NCBI GenBank assembly: GCA_013364255.1 | Contig: CP054936.1 | Location: 434,001 to 498,000 of the forward strand | Direction: 5' to 3' | Source: Streptomyces seoulensis | GTDB lineage: Bacteria; Actinomycetota; Actinomycetes; Streptomycetales; Streptomycetaceae | DNA length: 64,000 bases | In this document: positions 8,597 through 16,873 of the stretch, piece after piece | Position numbering within the stretch: the first letter of the stretch is position 1 | How the letters are laid out: the number at the start of each line of letters is the position of its first letter | The notes under the pieces: model-generated | Told to the model about the DNA's origin: nothing | Seen by the model: the letters and a program-made list of their open reading frames with translations, nothing else | Database searches by the model: none | Made by a program: the position numbers and the translations under genes

Positions 8597-10143
8597 GCCA
8601 GCGTCTCCAGCTTCTTGCGGTCGAGCTTGCCGTTGTCGTTGAGCGGGAAGCGGTCCACCCGCTGGAACCGGCCGGGGACCATGTAGGCCGGCAGCCGGCC
8701 CGCCACCCATCCGGCGAGTTCGGCCACCGGCACCGCGGCGCCCACGTACAGGGCCCGGAGGTCGGCGCCGTCGAAGAGGACGGCGGCGTCCTCGACGCCG
8801 GGGTGGGCGGCGAGGGCCGCCTCGACCTCGCCCAGTTCCACCCGGTAGCCGTGCACCTGGACCTGGGCGTCCAGGCGGCCGAGGTGGGTGAGCACCCCGT
8901 CCTCCGCCACGACCCGGTCGCCGGTGCGGTACCACAGGCGCGGCGCCGGGGCGTCGTGCGTGTCGTGGACGCGGGCGACGGCGTCGCCGGGCTCCCAGTC
9001 GAGGAAGCGGCCGGCGTTGTTCTCCGGGTCCAGGTAGCCGGCGAAGCGCTGCACCCCGCGTACGCACAGCTCGCCCTCGGCCGCGGGGCGGCCCGTCCCG
9101 TCCAGGACGACGTGCTCCAGGTGCGGCAGGCGGTGGCCGATGGGGACGGAGGCGTTGCGGGTGCTCGGCCAGTCGGCCGGGTCGGCCGGCAGCCGGTAGG
9201 CGGTGCAGGTGACGGTGAGTTCGGTGGGGCCGTACAGGTTCTCGATGACCGCCTGCGGCGCGGCCCGGTGCCAGGCGGCCGCCTGTTTGAGGGTCAGCTG
9301 CTCCCCCGCGAACAGTCCCCACCGCAGGTCGGGGAGGCACCCGGCCGGCAGTCTGCGCAGGCGCGCGGCCAGCGACACCACCGACGGCACGGAGAACCAG
9401 TGCGTGAGCCGGTGCGTCCGGGCGAAGGCGGCCGGGTCGGCGAGGTCCTCGCGCTGCGGCACGACCAGGGTGGCGCCGGCGGCCCAGGTGACGAACATGT
9501 CGAACACGGACGGGTCGAAGGTGAGGTCGAAGGTCTGGCTCAGCCGGTCGCCCGGTGCGACCTCGTAGCGTTCCACCTGGTGGGCGATGTAGGGCAGGAC
9601 GTTGCCGTGCGCGATGGGCAGGCCCTTGGGGACGCCGGTGGAGCCGGAGGTGAACAGGATGTACGCGGGCGCCTCGCCGGCGGGCGACGGCGCGGCCGGG
9701 CCCGGGACGGGCGGCGCGGCCGGGGTGCCGTGTCCCGACGGCGTGCCGTCCGCCGTCGCCAGGGCGAGCGGGACCGCGCTCTCCCGCATCAGGTCGCGCA
9801 GCGCGGTGTCGGTGAGCACGGTCCGCAGTCCGGCCCGGGCGGCGATCGCGGCGTTGCGCCGCGCGGGGAAGATCGGGTTGAGCGGCACCACGGTCGCCCC
9901 GGCGGACAGGACGGCGAGGTATCCGGCGTACGCCAGGGGTGAGCGGGAGGCCAGCAGCCCGACGCGTGCTCCCGGCGGGAGAGGGCCGAGGTGGGCGGCG
10001 AGGCGCTCGGCGGTGCGGGCCAGCTCCCGGTAGGTGAGGGTCGCGCCGGCCACGCACAGGGCGGGCCGGTCCGGGTGGCGGCGCGCGCTGCGGGAGAACA
10101 GGCCGGACAGCGAGTCGGACGGGGCGGACGGCGAGTCAGACAT
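8590..10143 (-). CDS. stand-alone adenylation domain (amino acid/acyl ligase)
   Basis: 517 residues of the ANL superfamily. Core motifs are visible: A3 YILFTSGSTGVPKGLP, A5 NLYGPTELTVT, A7 LWYRTGDRV, A8 GRLDAQVQVHGYRVELGEVE and A10 FPLNDNGKLDRKKL with the catalytic Lys. It lacks condensation or carrier domains, so it should load a free carrier protein; the likely partner is the ACP encoded two genes upstream at 11314-11580. It overlaps both neighbours (8 and 7 bp), indicating translational coupling. Substrate specificity cannot be read safely. Confidence 0.9.
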   Translation of the reverse strand: MSDSPSAPSDSLSGLFSRSARRHPDRPALCVAGATLTYRELARTAERLAAHLGPLPPGARVGLLASRSPLAYAGYLAVLSAGATVVPLNPIFPARRNAAIAARAGLRTVLTDTALRDLMRESAVPLALATADGTPSGHGTPAAPPVPGPAAPSPAGEAPAYILFTSGSTGVPKGLPIAHGNVLPYIAHQVERYEVAPGDRLSQTFDLTFDPSVFDMFVTWAAGATLVVPQREDLADPAAFARTHRLTHWFSVPSVVSLAARLRRLPAGCLPDLRWGLFAGEQLTLKQAAAWHRAAPQAVIENLYGPTELTVTCTAYRLPADPADWPSTRNASVPIGHRLPHLEHVVLDGTGRPAAEGELCVRGVQRFAGYLDPENNAGRFLDWEPGDAVARVHDTHDAPAPRLWYRTGDRVVAEDGVLTHLGRLDAQVQVHGYRVELGEVEAALAAHPGVEDAAVLFDGADLRALYVGAAVPVAELAGWVAGRLPAYMVPGRFQRVDRFPLNDNGKLDRKKLETLAC

Positions 10144-11317
10144 GGCGGACCTCCCGGTCCATGAGGGTCAGCACGCCGTCCGCCGCGTGCAGGCGGTCGT
10201 TGCTGTAGTTCAGCGGGGCGGAGCGCAGGTCGCGCAGCGTCCGCTCCAGGGCGGTCGGCGAGTCGCGCAGGTAGCCGTGGCGCATGCCCATCAGGTCCGT
10301 CAGCTCGTCGGCCGCCGCCGGGCACAGCTCGGAGGCGGTCAGTTTCACCGCGTTGACGAGGAGTTGCACGGGCGCGCTCGTGGGGTCCTCGGCCGAGGCC
10401 AGGACGGACGCGGCGTGCGTGATCAGCGCGTGGACGGTGTCCAAGCGCTGGCGGACCCGCGAGAGGCGGGTGAGCAGCAGGGGCGAGTCGAGGTCGTAGC
10501 GGCGCCGTTCGGCCCGCAGCAGGGTCACCACGCGCTGGAGCGCGCCGTCGGCGGCGCCCTGCCAGCACGCCGCCCAGCCGAGGTGGGCCAGGGGCGCGAA
10601 GGTGCGTACGGCGATGTCCCGGAACGCCCCGTGCGCGCCGACGACCTGGTCGCGGGGGATCTCGCCGGCCAGGTGCAGGGGCGCGCTGTGGGTGGCGCGC
10701 ATGCCCATCGGGTTCCAGTCGCCGCGGACCGTGACGGTGAGCTGGTCGCGCTCGGCGTAGACCAGCGACAGCTGGGAGGGTGACGTGGCGTCGGGGGCCA
10801 GGGCGGTGATGAGGAACGCGTCGGCGTGGCCGCCTCCGGTCACCACGGGGGCGAAGCGGTCCACCCGGACGGTGGAGTCGTCGCCGGCCGTGAGCGTGGA
10901 CCCGGAGGACAGCAGATGTCCGCCGGTGGCGGCCTCGGTGGTCACCGAGGCCAGGTAGAGCTCGCCGCGGACGATGCGGGGCAGCAGCCGCTGCCGGAGC
11001 GGGCCGCCGTCGCGGACGACGGCGGCGACCTGCTGGCAGTGCATGGTGAAGATCATGCCGACCGACATGCAGGTGCGGGACAGCCGGCTGCTCACGGCCA
11101 GCAGGTCGTCCATGCCGCCGCCGGGGCCGCCGTCCGCGGCGGGCACCAGGAGGCCGAGGAGGCCGGTGCGGCGCATGGCCCCGAGCGCCTCGACGGGGAA
11201 GCGCGCCTCGCGGTCGCATGCCTCGGCGTGCCGGGCGGCCTCCGCCTCGACCTCGGACACGGCGCGTTCGAGGTCGGCGGGCCGCCACGCCGTGCGGGGC
11301 GGGTCGGTGACGGTCAT
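10136..11317 (-). CDS. acyl-CoA dehydrogenase-fold flavoenzyme
   Basis: 393 residues from an ATG overlapping the ACP stop (ATGA). It shows the acyl-CoA dehydrogenase layout: an N-terminal helical domain with AMRRTGLLGLLVPAADGGPGGG, a central beta domain (LYLASVTTEAATGGHLLSSGS) and a C-terminal four-helix domain. In this context it probably acts on an ACP-bound aminoacyl substrate, either desaturating it (like the prolyl-ACP oxidases PltE/RedW) or hydroxylating it with reduced flavin (group D monooxygenase). The flavin reductase at 22043-22594 would support the second option. Confidence 0.8.
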   Translation of the reverse strand: MTVTDPPRTAWRPADLERAVSEVEAEAARHAEACDREARFPVEALGAMRRTGLLGLLVPAADGGPGGGMDDLLAVSSRLSRTCMSVGMIFTMHCQQVAAVVRDGGPLRQRLLPRIVRGELYLASVTTEAATGGHLLSSGSTLTAGDDSTVRVDRFAPVVTGGGHADAFLITALAPDATSPSQLSLVYAERDQLTVTVRGDWNPMGMRATHSAPLHLAGEIPRDQVVGAHGAFRDIAVRTFAPLAHLGWAACWQGAADGALQRVVTLLRAERRRYDLDSPLLLTRLSRVRQRLDTVHALITHAASVLASAEDPTSAPVQLLVNAVKLTASELCPAAADELTDLMGMRHGYLRDSPTALERTLRDLRSAPLNYSNDRLHAADGVLTLMDREVRHV

Positions 11318-11580
11318 CCGGGCACCCCGTCGGCGTTCAGGGTCCGCTCGAAGAGGGCGATGAGCGTGTCCAGGCGGCTGAGGTTGTCCGGGGTGAGTTC
11401 GCTCGCCTCGACCTCGGTGTCGAGTTCCTCCTCGACCCGCTCGACGATCTCCACGATGCGGAAGGAGCTGAACGTGGGCAGGTCGGTCAGCGCGGCGGCG
11501 CCGTGCAGGTCGGCCTGGTCGACGCCGAGGACCTCGGCGGTGGTGCCGGTGACGACCGCGCGGACGTCGGGTGTCTCCAT
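11314..11580 (-). CDS. acyl carrier protein
   Basis: 88 residues of carrier-protein type. The phosphopantetheine region is FSSFRIVEIVERVEEEL, with Ser39 before Phe40 in place of the usual DSL, followed by the acidic helix III segment ASELTPDNLSRLDTL. Its stop overlaps the flavoenzyme start. It is one of three free-standing carriers in cluster A and the only one in the leftward operon, so it is the probable partner of the adenylation protein at 8590-10143. Confidence 0.85.
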   Translation of the reverse strand: METPDVRAVVTGTTAEVLGVDQADLHGAAALTDLPTFSSFRIVEIVERVEEELDTEVEASELTPDNLSRLDTLIALFERTLNADGVPG

Positions 11581-11598
11581 GATGTCTCCGGGGTGTGG

Positions 11599-12852
11599 TC
11601 AGGCGCCGAGTTTTGCGAGGCCTTCGGCGACGCGGGTCAGTGCGTCGGCGACGTGCGGCAGGGCGAGCGGGTCGGGGGCCGCGAGGGCGGCCTCCTGCTC
11701 CTCGTCGGTGTCGCCGTAGAGCATGCTGGTGGCCGCCTTGAAGCGCAGCGCGCCGGGATCGTCGCCGAGGTGGTGTCCGGCCAGGACGGCCAGGCCGTGC
11801 TCGTCCAGCAGGTGCCGGGCCAGCGCCGCCGAGCCGTCCACGCCGCGCTCCGCCAGCGCTTCGCGGCGCGGCTCGAAGTCGGGGTAGACGTAGAACGCCC
11901 CGGTGGGCGGCCGGCAGGCGGCTCCGGCGGCGACGGCGGCGGCGTGCACGGCGCGGGCCACGGCGCCGTGCAGCCGGGCGCTCGCCGCCAGCCGCCGCCC
12001 GATCTCGGGCGGGTCGCCGAAGGCGTACGCGGCGACCTGCTGCATCGGGCCCGCCAGTGTGGACCACATGTCGCTGGCGACGGCGACCAGTCGGGCGCGC
12101 AGGTCGCGTCCCCGGGCGCCGGGGGGCACCCGCAGGCCGCCGACGCGCCAGCCGCCGAGCGCCAGGGACTTGGACAGTCCGGTGGTCACCACGGTGCGCT
12201 CGGGGATGACGTCGGCGGGGCTGAGGAAGGGGGCGTCGGGGCGGTGCATGACGTCGCGGTAGATCTCGTCCGAGACGACGATCAGGTCCTGCGCCTCGGC
12301 TATCTCGCACACCCGCCTGATCAGTGCGGCGCCGGCGAGCGTGCCGGTCGGGTTGTCGGGGAGGGTGAGCACGACGATGCGCGGGTCGCCGCCCGTCCGG
12401 CGGGCGCGCTCGATGGTCTCCGGCAGGACGTCCGGGTCGGGGACGCCGCCGCACTCGGCGGGGATCGGGACGCCGTAGACCTTCTTCCCGGCCATGCGGG
12501 CCTGCGGCTCGTAGGAGTTCCAGCTCGGGCGGGGCAGGAGCACGTCCCCGGGCAGGACCAGGTTCAGCGCCATGAGCAGCGGCTTGCTGCCGGGGCCGAG
12601 CAGGACGTCCTGGGGGCCGGTGGGCAGGCCGCGGCGCTCGAAGTAGCCGGCGAGGGAGGCGAGGGCGTCGGGCGCTCCGGCCACGGGTCCGTAGGCGTTG
12701 CGGTGGGCGCCGGCGCGCAGTTGCTCCACCAGGGGGGCGAAGGCGGGCAGCCGTGACTCGCCGAAGCCGAGGTGGACGACGGAGCGGCCCTGGGCCCGCA
12801 GTCGCGCGACCTCTTCGTTGAGGGCGAGGTTGGGGGACATCGAGGCGTTCAC
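11599..12852 (-). CDS. class I/II PLP aminotransferase
   Basis: 417 residues from a GTG at 12850-12852 that overlaps the aminomutase stop (GTGA); an ATG lies four codons inside. Fold-type I aspartate-aminotransferase motifs are present: YGPVAGAPDALASLAGYF, TLPDNPTG (Asn167), VVSDEIYRD (Asp195), and TTGLSKSLALGGWRVG with Schiff-base Lys228 and the phosphate-binding Arg. It probably transaminates an amino acid derived from the upstream 2,3-aminomutase product. It could also be a PLP decarboxylase or lyase of the same fold. Confidence 0.87.
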   Translation of the reverse strand: MNASMSPNLALNEEVARLRAQGRSVVHLGFGESRLPAFAPLVEQLRAGAHRNAYGPVAGAPDALASLAGYFERRGLPTGPQDVLLGPGSKPLLMALNLVLPGDVLLPRPSWNSYEPQARMAGKKVYGVPIPAECGGVPDPDVLPETIERARRTGGDPRIVVLTLPDNPTGTLAGAALIRRVCEIAEAQDLIVVSDEIYRDVMHRPDAPFLSPADVIPERTVVTTGLSKSLALGGWRVGGLRVPPGARGRDLRARLVAVASDMWSTLAGPMQQVAAYAFGDPPEIGRRLAASARLHGAVARAVHAAAVAAGAACRPPTGAFYVYPDFEPRREALAERGVDGSAALARHLLDEHGLAVLAGHHLGDDPGALRFKAATSMLYGDTDEEQEAALAAPDPLALPHVADALTRVAEGLAKLGA

Positions 12853-14165
12853 GGCCGCAGCGCCTCCCGGATGTCCTGCGGTGTGTCGGCCGCGATCCTC
12901 AGGTCGCTGAGCCAGGTGGCGCTGGGGTCGTAGTGCGCGCGGAACGGGCGGCCGACCAGGGCGGGGTTGCGGGCCTGCGCCAGCCGGAGCTGGAAGTAGC
13001 GGTCCGCGCCGCGGGTCTCGACGCCGTCCACCACGACCTTGCCGGGTGTCGTGGACATCACCGGGCCGCGCACGGTGCGGGCGAGTCCCGGCAGGGTGCG
13101 GTAGGCGGTGTGGAAGATCTCCATGGCGCGGGCCAGCGGCACCTTGAAGTAGTCGTAGGGGCCGGTGTCGCGTTCGACGAACATGTAGTACGGGACCGCG
13201 CCGAGGGCCAGTTCGGACTTCCACAGGGCGGCCCAGGTCTCGGCGTCGTCGTTGATGTGCGCGACCATCGGGGCCTGGCAGTAGACGACGGCTCCGGTGG
13301 CCCGGATGCGCCGGACGGCCTCGGCCACCAGGGCGGTGCGCAGCTCGCGCGGGTGGGTGAAGTGGGCCATGACGGCGACCTGCTTGCCGGCGGCGGCGAT
13401 CCGCTCGAAGAGCCGCAGCAGCGAGTCGGCGTCGGCGTCGCTCACGAACCGCTGCGGCCAGTAGGCCAGGGACTTGGTGCCGATGCGGATCGTGTCGACG
13501 CTGTCCACGCCGAGCAGCGGCTCCAGGTGTCCGGTGAGGCGGTCGGTGCTCATCACCATGGGGTCGCCGCCCGTCACCAGGACGTCGCTGACCTCGGGGT
13601 GGTCGTGCAGGTAGCGCACGAGCCGGTCCGGGCCGGGGGCAGCGAAGCGCAGGGAGGGGTCGCCCACGAACTGCGCCCAGCGGAAGCAGTAGGTGCAGAA
13701 GGAGTGGCAGGACTGGCCCTGGGTGGGGAAGTACAGCACCGTCTCCCGGTACTTGTGCTGGAGGCCGGCCACCCGTTCGCCCTCGTGCACCGGCACGTTG
13801 TACTCACGCTGCCCGGAGGGGTGGGGGTTGAGTCCGGCGCGGATCCGGGCGACCTCGGCGGCCGTCTCGCTCTTGGCCGCCCCGGAGCGCACGAGCGCCT
13901 CCAGGGAGCGCTCGTCGTCCTCGGGTAGCATGCCGCGCTGGGGAAAGACCAGGCGGAAGATCGGGTCCTCGGCCGGGTTTGTCCAGTCGATCAGCTCGTC
14001 GAGCACGTACTCGTTGACGCGGAACGGCAGGACGTGTGCCAGCAGGGCGATGCCGTCCCGCAGCTGCGGCGACAGCCCGTAGCGCCGGACGATGTCGTCG
14101 ATCTGCCGCGGACCGAAGGCACGGAAGCGGGTAGTGCCGACCGGTTGGTCGAGCATCAGTGTCAT
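12849..14165 (-). CDS. radical SAM 2,3-aminomutase (KamA family)
   Basis: 438 residues from the ATG at 14165, preceded by GAGGGA; the frame is open further upstream but crosses the promoter region. The radical SAM cluster motif is CHSFCTYC (Cys153, Cys157, Cys160). The PLP lysine is probably Lys376 in STTPGK. In lysine 2,3-aminomutase two Asp residues bind the side-chain amine. Here the first appears kept (Asp333 in ERDTG), while the second position, just before PGxK, reads Ser/Thr. The enzyme should convert an L-alpha-amino acid to a beta-amino acid, but the substrate is probably not plain lysine. It is the first gene of the leftward operon. Confidence 0.88.
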   Translation of the reverse strand: MTLMLDQPVGTTRFRAFGPRQIDDIVRRYGLSPQLRDGIALLAHVLPFRVNEYVLDELIDWTNPAEDPIFRLVFPQRGMLPEDDERSLEALVRSGAAKSETAAEVARIRAGLNPHPSGQREYNVPVHEGERVAGLQHKYRETVLYFPTQGQSCHSFCTYCFRWAQFVGDPSLRFAAPGPDRLVRYLHDHPEVSDVLVTGGDPMVMSTDRLTGHLEPLLGVDSVDTIRIGTKSLAYWPQRFVSDADADSLLRLFERIAAAGKQVAVMAHFTHPRELRTALVAEAVRRIRATGAVVYCQAPMVAHINDDAETWAALWKSELALGAVPYYMFVERDTGPYDYFKVPLARAMEIFHTAYRTLPGLARTVRGPVMSTTPGKVVVDGVETRGADRYFQLRLAQARNPALVGRPFRAHYDPSATWLSDLRIAADTPQDIREALRP

Positions 14166-14502
14166 GCGGGGTCCCTCTGAATTCGGCGGAATAGCTGGGC
14201 GACGGCAGGGCGGCCCTTGTCGGCGGTCGTGACGTCGAGCGCCGATTACCCGGCTGGGATTCGTTGATTCGAGTGCGTACCCGAAGCCATAAACACTTCG
14301 CATGGCGTCGATAAGGGAGCCAAATTCCGCCCGCCGACCTGCCTTCATAATGCCCGCGCCCGAGTGCGATAAGAGTTCCCTATGGGGTGCGGACGGAATT
14401 CGTTTGAAAGGTGGCCGGCGCGGAAGTCGCTTGTCGTCAATGCCACCCAGCGCGGAAGGAAACAACTTCGATGATCGGTTGCCCGCAGCGCGGACGCACA
14501 CC
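14166..14502. promoter_or_regulatory. divergent promoter region of cluster A
   Basis: This 337-bp gap is clearly AT-richer than the flanking genes. It must hold the promoters of both the leftward (aminomutase) and rightward (thioesterase) operons. It contains two similar CGATAAG segments (near 14309 and 14367) and an 8-bp inverted pair GGCGGAAT (14185-14192) / ATTCCGCC (14324-14331). It is the natural target for the LysR regulator at the cluster end. I cannot fix -35/-10 boxes. Confidence 0.55.
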
Positions 14503-15222
14503 ATGAGCCGCGCGGACGTCGCCCAGCCGGTGCTCATGCCGATGGGCCGGCCCCGGCCCGGGAGGTGCAGCGTCCTCGTCCACGCCGCCGGCGGCGGTGT
14601 CGGGGCGTACACGGGCGTCGGGTTCGCCCTGCGCCGGTTCGGCCCGGTCTTCGCCCTGCGCGGCTACGGGCTGGCGCCGGGTGAGGAGCCGGACCGCAGC
14701 GTCGCCGCCATGACGGACCGCTACTGGTCGCTGCTCGCCGACCTCCCCGAGCCGCCGGAGCTGTTGTTCGGCTGGTCGCTCGGCGGCGTCGTCGCCTGGG
14801 AACTGGCCGCCCGGCTGGCCGCGGAGGGCCGGCGGCCGCGGGTCGTGATGGTGGACAGCCCCGCCGCCCGCATCGACCGGGACCCGGCGGCGGCACGCCG
14901 GTGGCGCGAGCGGGTGCGCGCCTCCCTCGCCGCCGACGACAGTGGCGTCCCCGCCGACCGGGTCGCCGCGACCGCCGACGCGCACCTGGACGCCGTCGTC
15001 TCCTACCGGGCCGAGGCGCGCCACGACTGCCCGGCGCTGCTGATGCCGTGCGCGGACGAGGACAACGCCGCACACCTGGCGGCCTGGCGCGAGGTGGCCC
15101 CGAACCTGACCGTGCGGCCGCTGCCCGGCGACCACTTCACCGCCTTCGACGGCGAGCGGCTGCCCCTGGTCCTGGACCACCTCGGGTCCTTCCTGGCGAG
15201 CACCGAGGAGCGGCATGCCTGA
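14503..15222 (+). CDS. type II thioesterase (alpha/beta hydrolase)
   Basis: 239 residues from the ATG at 14503; an ATG at 14440 in the same frame would add 21 residues, and neither has a convincing ribosome-binding site. Thioesterase signatures: LVHAAGGGVGAY (oxyanion region), LFGWSLGGVVAWELA with nucleophile Ser92, and LPGDHFTAFDGE with the catalytic His. Such enzymes remove wrong acyl groups from carrier proteins or release products. It leads the rightward cluster A operon and overlaps the next gene by 8 bp. Confidence 0.85.
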   Translation: MSRADVAQPVLMPMGRPRPGRCSVLVHAAGGGVGAYTGVGFALRRFGPVFALRGYGLAPGEEPDRSVAAMTDRYWSLLADLPEPPELLFGWSLGGVVAWELAARLAAEGRRPRVVMVDSPAARIDRDPAAARRWRERVRASLAADDSGVPADRVAATADAHLDAVVSYRAEARHDCPALLMPCADEDNAAHLAAWREVAPNLTVRPLPGDHFTAFDGERLPLVLDHLGSFLASTEERHA

Positions 15223-16465
15223 CGGTCTCCTGAGCCGGGCGCGCGCGGCGTTCGACGCGGCCCCGCCCGTGGGCGACGCCGCCTACGACCGGTACTGCCA
15301 GGTCCTCGGCGAGGAGCTGCTCGCGCACTGGCCGCGGATCGCCGGGGCCAACGCGGCGGACGTCGCCGCGGCCCAGCGGCTCGGCATGCCACCCACGCTG
15401 GTGGAGCGGCTGCGGCTGACCGACGTCCACCGGGACCGGATGGTCGCCCTCACCGCGATGACCCGGCAGGAGCTGCGGCAGGTGCGCGAGACGGAGGTGC
15501 CCGTCTCGGGCGCGGCGCGGCACGTCCACCGCGTGCCGCGGCCGCTCGGCGTCGTCCTGATGGTCTACGAGGCGCGGCCCACCGTCACCGTGGACGGCGC
15601 CCTGCTCCCGGTCGCCGTCGGCAACGCCGTGCTGCTGCGCGGCGGCAAGGAGACGGCCGCCACCAACGCGGCACTGGAGCGGGCCGTGCACGCCGCGCTC
15701 GCCCGGGCGGGACTGCCCACGGGCCTCGTCACGGTCCTGGACGACCCGCAGCGCCGGCTGCTGCGCGCCTTGTTGAAGCGGCCCGACCAGGTGGACGTGC
15801 TGATCCCGCGCGGCAGTCCCGCGCTCGTGGAGCACTGCCGCACCAGTGCCATCCCGCTGATCGCCAGCGGCGGCGGCGTCAACCACCTCTACGTCCACCG
15901 GAGCGCCGACCTGGAACTCGCGGTGCGGGCCACGCTGGACAGCAAGCTGCCCGAGCCGGCCGGCTGCACCTCCGTGGAGACGCTGCTGCTCGACCGCGCC
16001 GTCGCCCGGGACTACTTCGAGGCCCTGGCCCGCGCGCTGGCGGGCCGCGAGACGGAACTGACCCTGCACACGGCCCCCGAACTGACCGCCCTCGTCCCCG
16101 CCGCGCTCAAGACCGAACCCCTCGCCGCGCACGATCTGGGCCGGGAGTTCCTCGACCCGGTCGTCGCCGTCGTACCGGTCGACGACGAGAGAGCCGCCCT
16201 CGACCACGTGCGCCGCCACGGCTCCGGGCACACCGAGGGCGTCATCGCCCGCGACCGGCACGTCATCGACGCCTTCCGCCGCCGCGCCGACGCCGCGATG
16301 GTCGTGGTCAACGGCTCGCTGCGGCTGCACGACGGCCCGACCCTCGGTCTGGGCACCGAGATCGCCATCGCCACCGGCCGGCTGCACGTGCGCGGCCCCG
16401 TGACGCTCGGCGCCCTGGTCACCCACAGCTATGTCACCGACGGCGCCGGCGCGCTGCGCGGCTGA
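15215..16465 (+). CDS. gamma-glutamyl phosphate reductase-like (ProA-like) NADPH reductase
   Basis: 416 residues from the ATG at 15215 with GAGGAG upstream. It aligns over its whole length with ProA of the aldehyde dehydrogenase superfamily: PLGVVLMVYEARPTVTVDGA, LRGGKE, SGGGVNHLYV, the catalytic Cys251 in EPAGCTSVETLLL, GHTEGVI, and DGPTLGLGTEIAIATGRLHVRGP. ProA makes glutamate semialdehyde from glutamyl phosphate. In this locus it more likely reduces an acyl-phosphate or ACP-thioester intermediate to an aldehyde that could cyclise or be transaminated. No glutamate kinase is adjacent. Confidence 0.85.
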   Translation: MPDGLLSRARAAFDAAPPVGDAAYDRYCQVLGEELLAHWPRIAGANAADVAAAQRLGMPPTLVERLRLTDVHRDRMVALTAMTRQELRQVRETEVPVSGAARHVHRVPRPLGVVLMVYEARPTVTVDGALLPVAVGNAVLLRGGKETAATNAALERAVHAALARAGLPTGLVTVLDDPQRRLLRALLKRPDQVDVLIPRGSPALVEHCRTSAIPLIASGGGVNHLYVHRSADLELAVRATLDSKLPEPAGCTSVETLLLDRAVARDYFEALARALAGRETELTLHTAPELTALVPAALKTEPLAAHDLGREFLDPVVAVVPVDDERAALDHVRRHGSGHTEGVIARDRHVIDAFRRRADAAMVVVNGSLRLHDGPTLGLGTEIAIATGRLHVRGPVTLGALVTHSYVTDGAGALRG

Positions 16466-16476
16466 CGCCCGGCCCC

Positions 16477-16580
16477 GCCTCTGCCCCGTTTCCCCGGCCC
16501 CTGCCTCTGCCCCGTTTCCCCGGCCCCTGCCTCTGCCCCGTTCTCCCGGACCCGCCCCTGCCCCGCTCCCCCGGCCCCCG
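16477..16580 (+). repeat. 26-bp tandem repeat, about four copies
   Basis: Units of the type GCCTCTGCCCCGTTTCCCCGGCCCCT begin near 16477, 16503 and 16529, with a decayed fourth copy from about 16555. They fill the non-coding gap between the ProA-like and carrier-protein genes. The pyrimidine bias lies on the coding strand. Confidence 0.85.
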
Positions 16581-16591
16581 AAAGGCGTGCC

Positions 16592-16873
16592 ATGCCCCAG
16601 GAACTGTCCCTCGACCGGGACGCCGTCGCCACCGTCGTCAAGAAGGTGGTCGTCGCCGAGTCCCGGCTGTCCCTCCCGCCCGACCGCGTCCGCGACGACG
16701 AACCGCTCGTCGGCGACCTGCTGAACGTCAACTCGCTCGGCTTCGTCGGCATGCTCGTGCGGATCGAGGACGAGCTCGACGTGACCCTGCCCGACGACCT
16801 CTTCGTCGGGCGCAGCTTCCGCACCGTCCGGGACCTGATCGACGTGGTGACGGCCGCGGAGGTCCAGCGGTGA
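16592..16873 (+). CDS. acyl carrier protein
   Basis: 93 residues. The carrier motif LNVNSLGFVGMLVRIEDEL places the phosphopantetheine Ser at 48, followed by the typical PDDLFVGRSFRTVRDLIDVV helix III region. The stop overlaps the start of the TrpB-like gene (GTGA), so the two are translationally coupled and may work together. An AAAGG ribosome-binding site precedes the ATG. It is distinct in sequence from the other two cluster A carriers. Confidence 0.88.
   Translation: MPQELSLDRDAVATVVKKVVVAESRLSLPPDRVRDDEPLVGDLLNVNSLGFVGMLVRIEDELDVTLPDDLFVGRSFRTVRDLIDVVTAAEVQR

Noticed and set aside
14166..14612. N-terminal extension of the aminomutase to a 587-residue protein
   Set aside because: The extra residues cover the divergent promoter region, have no family similarity, and a good ribosome-binding site precedes the ATG at 14165.
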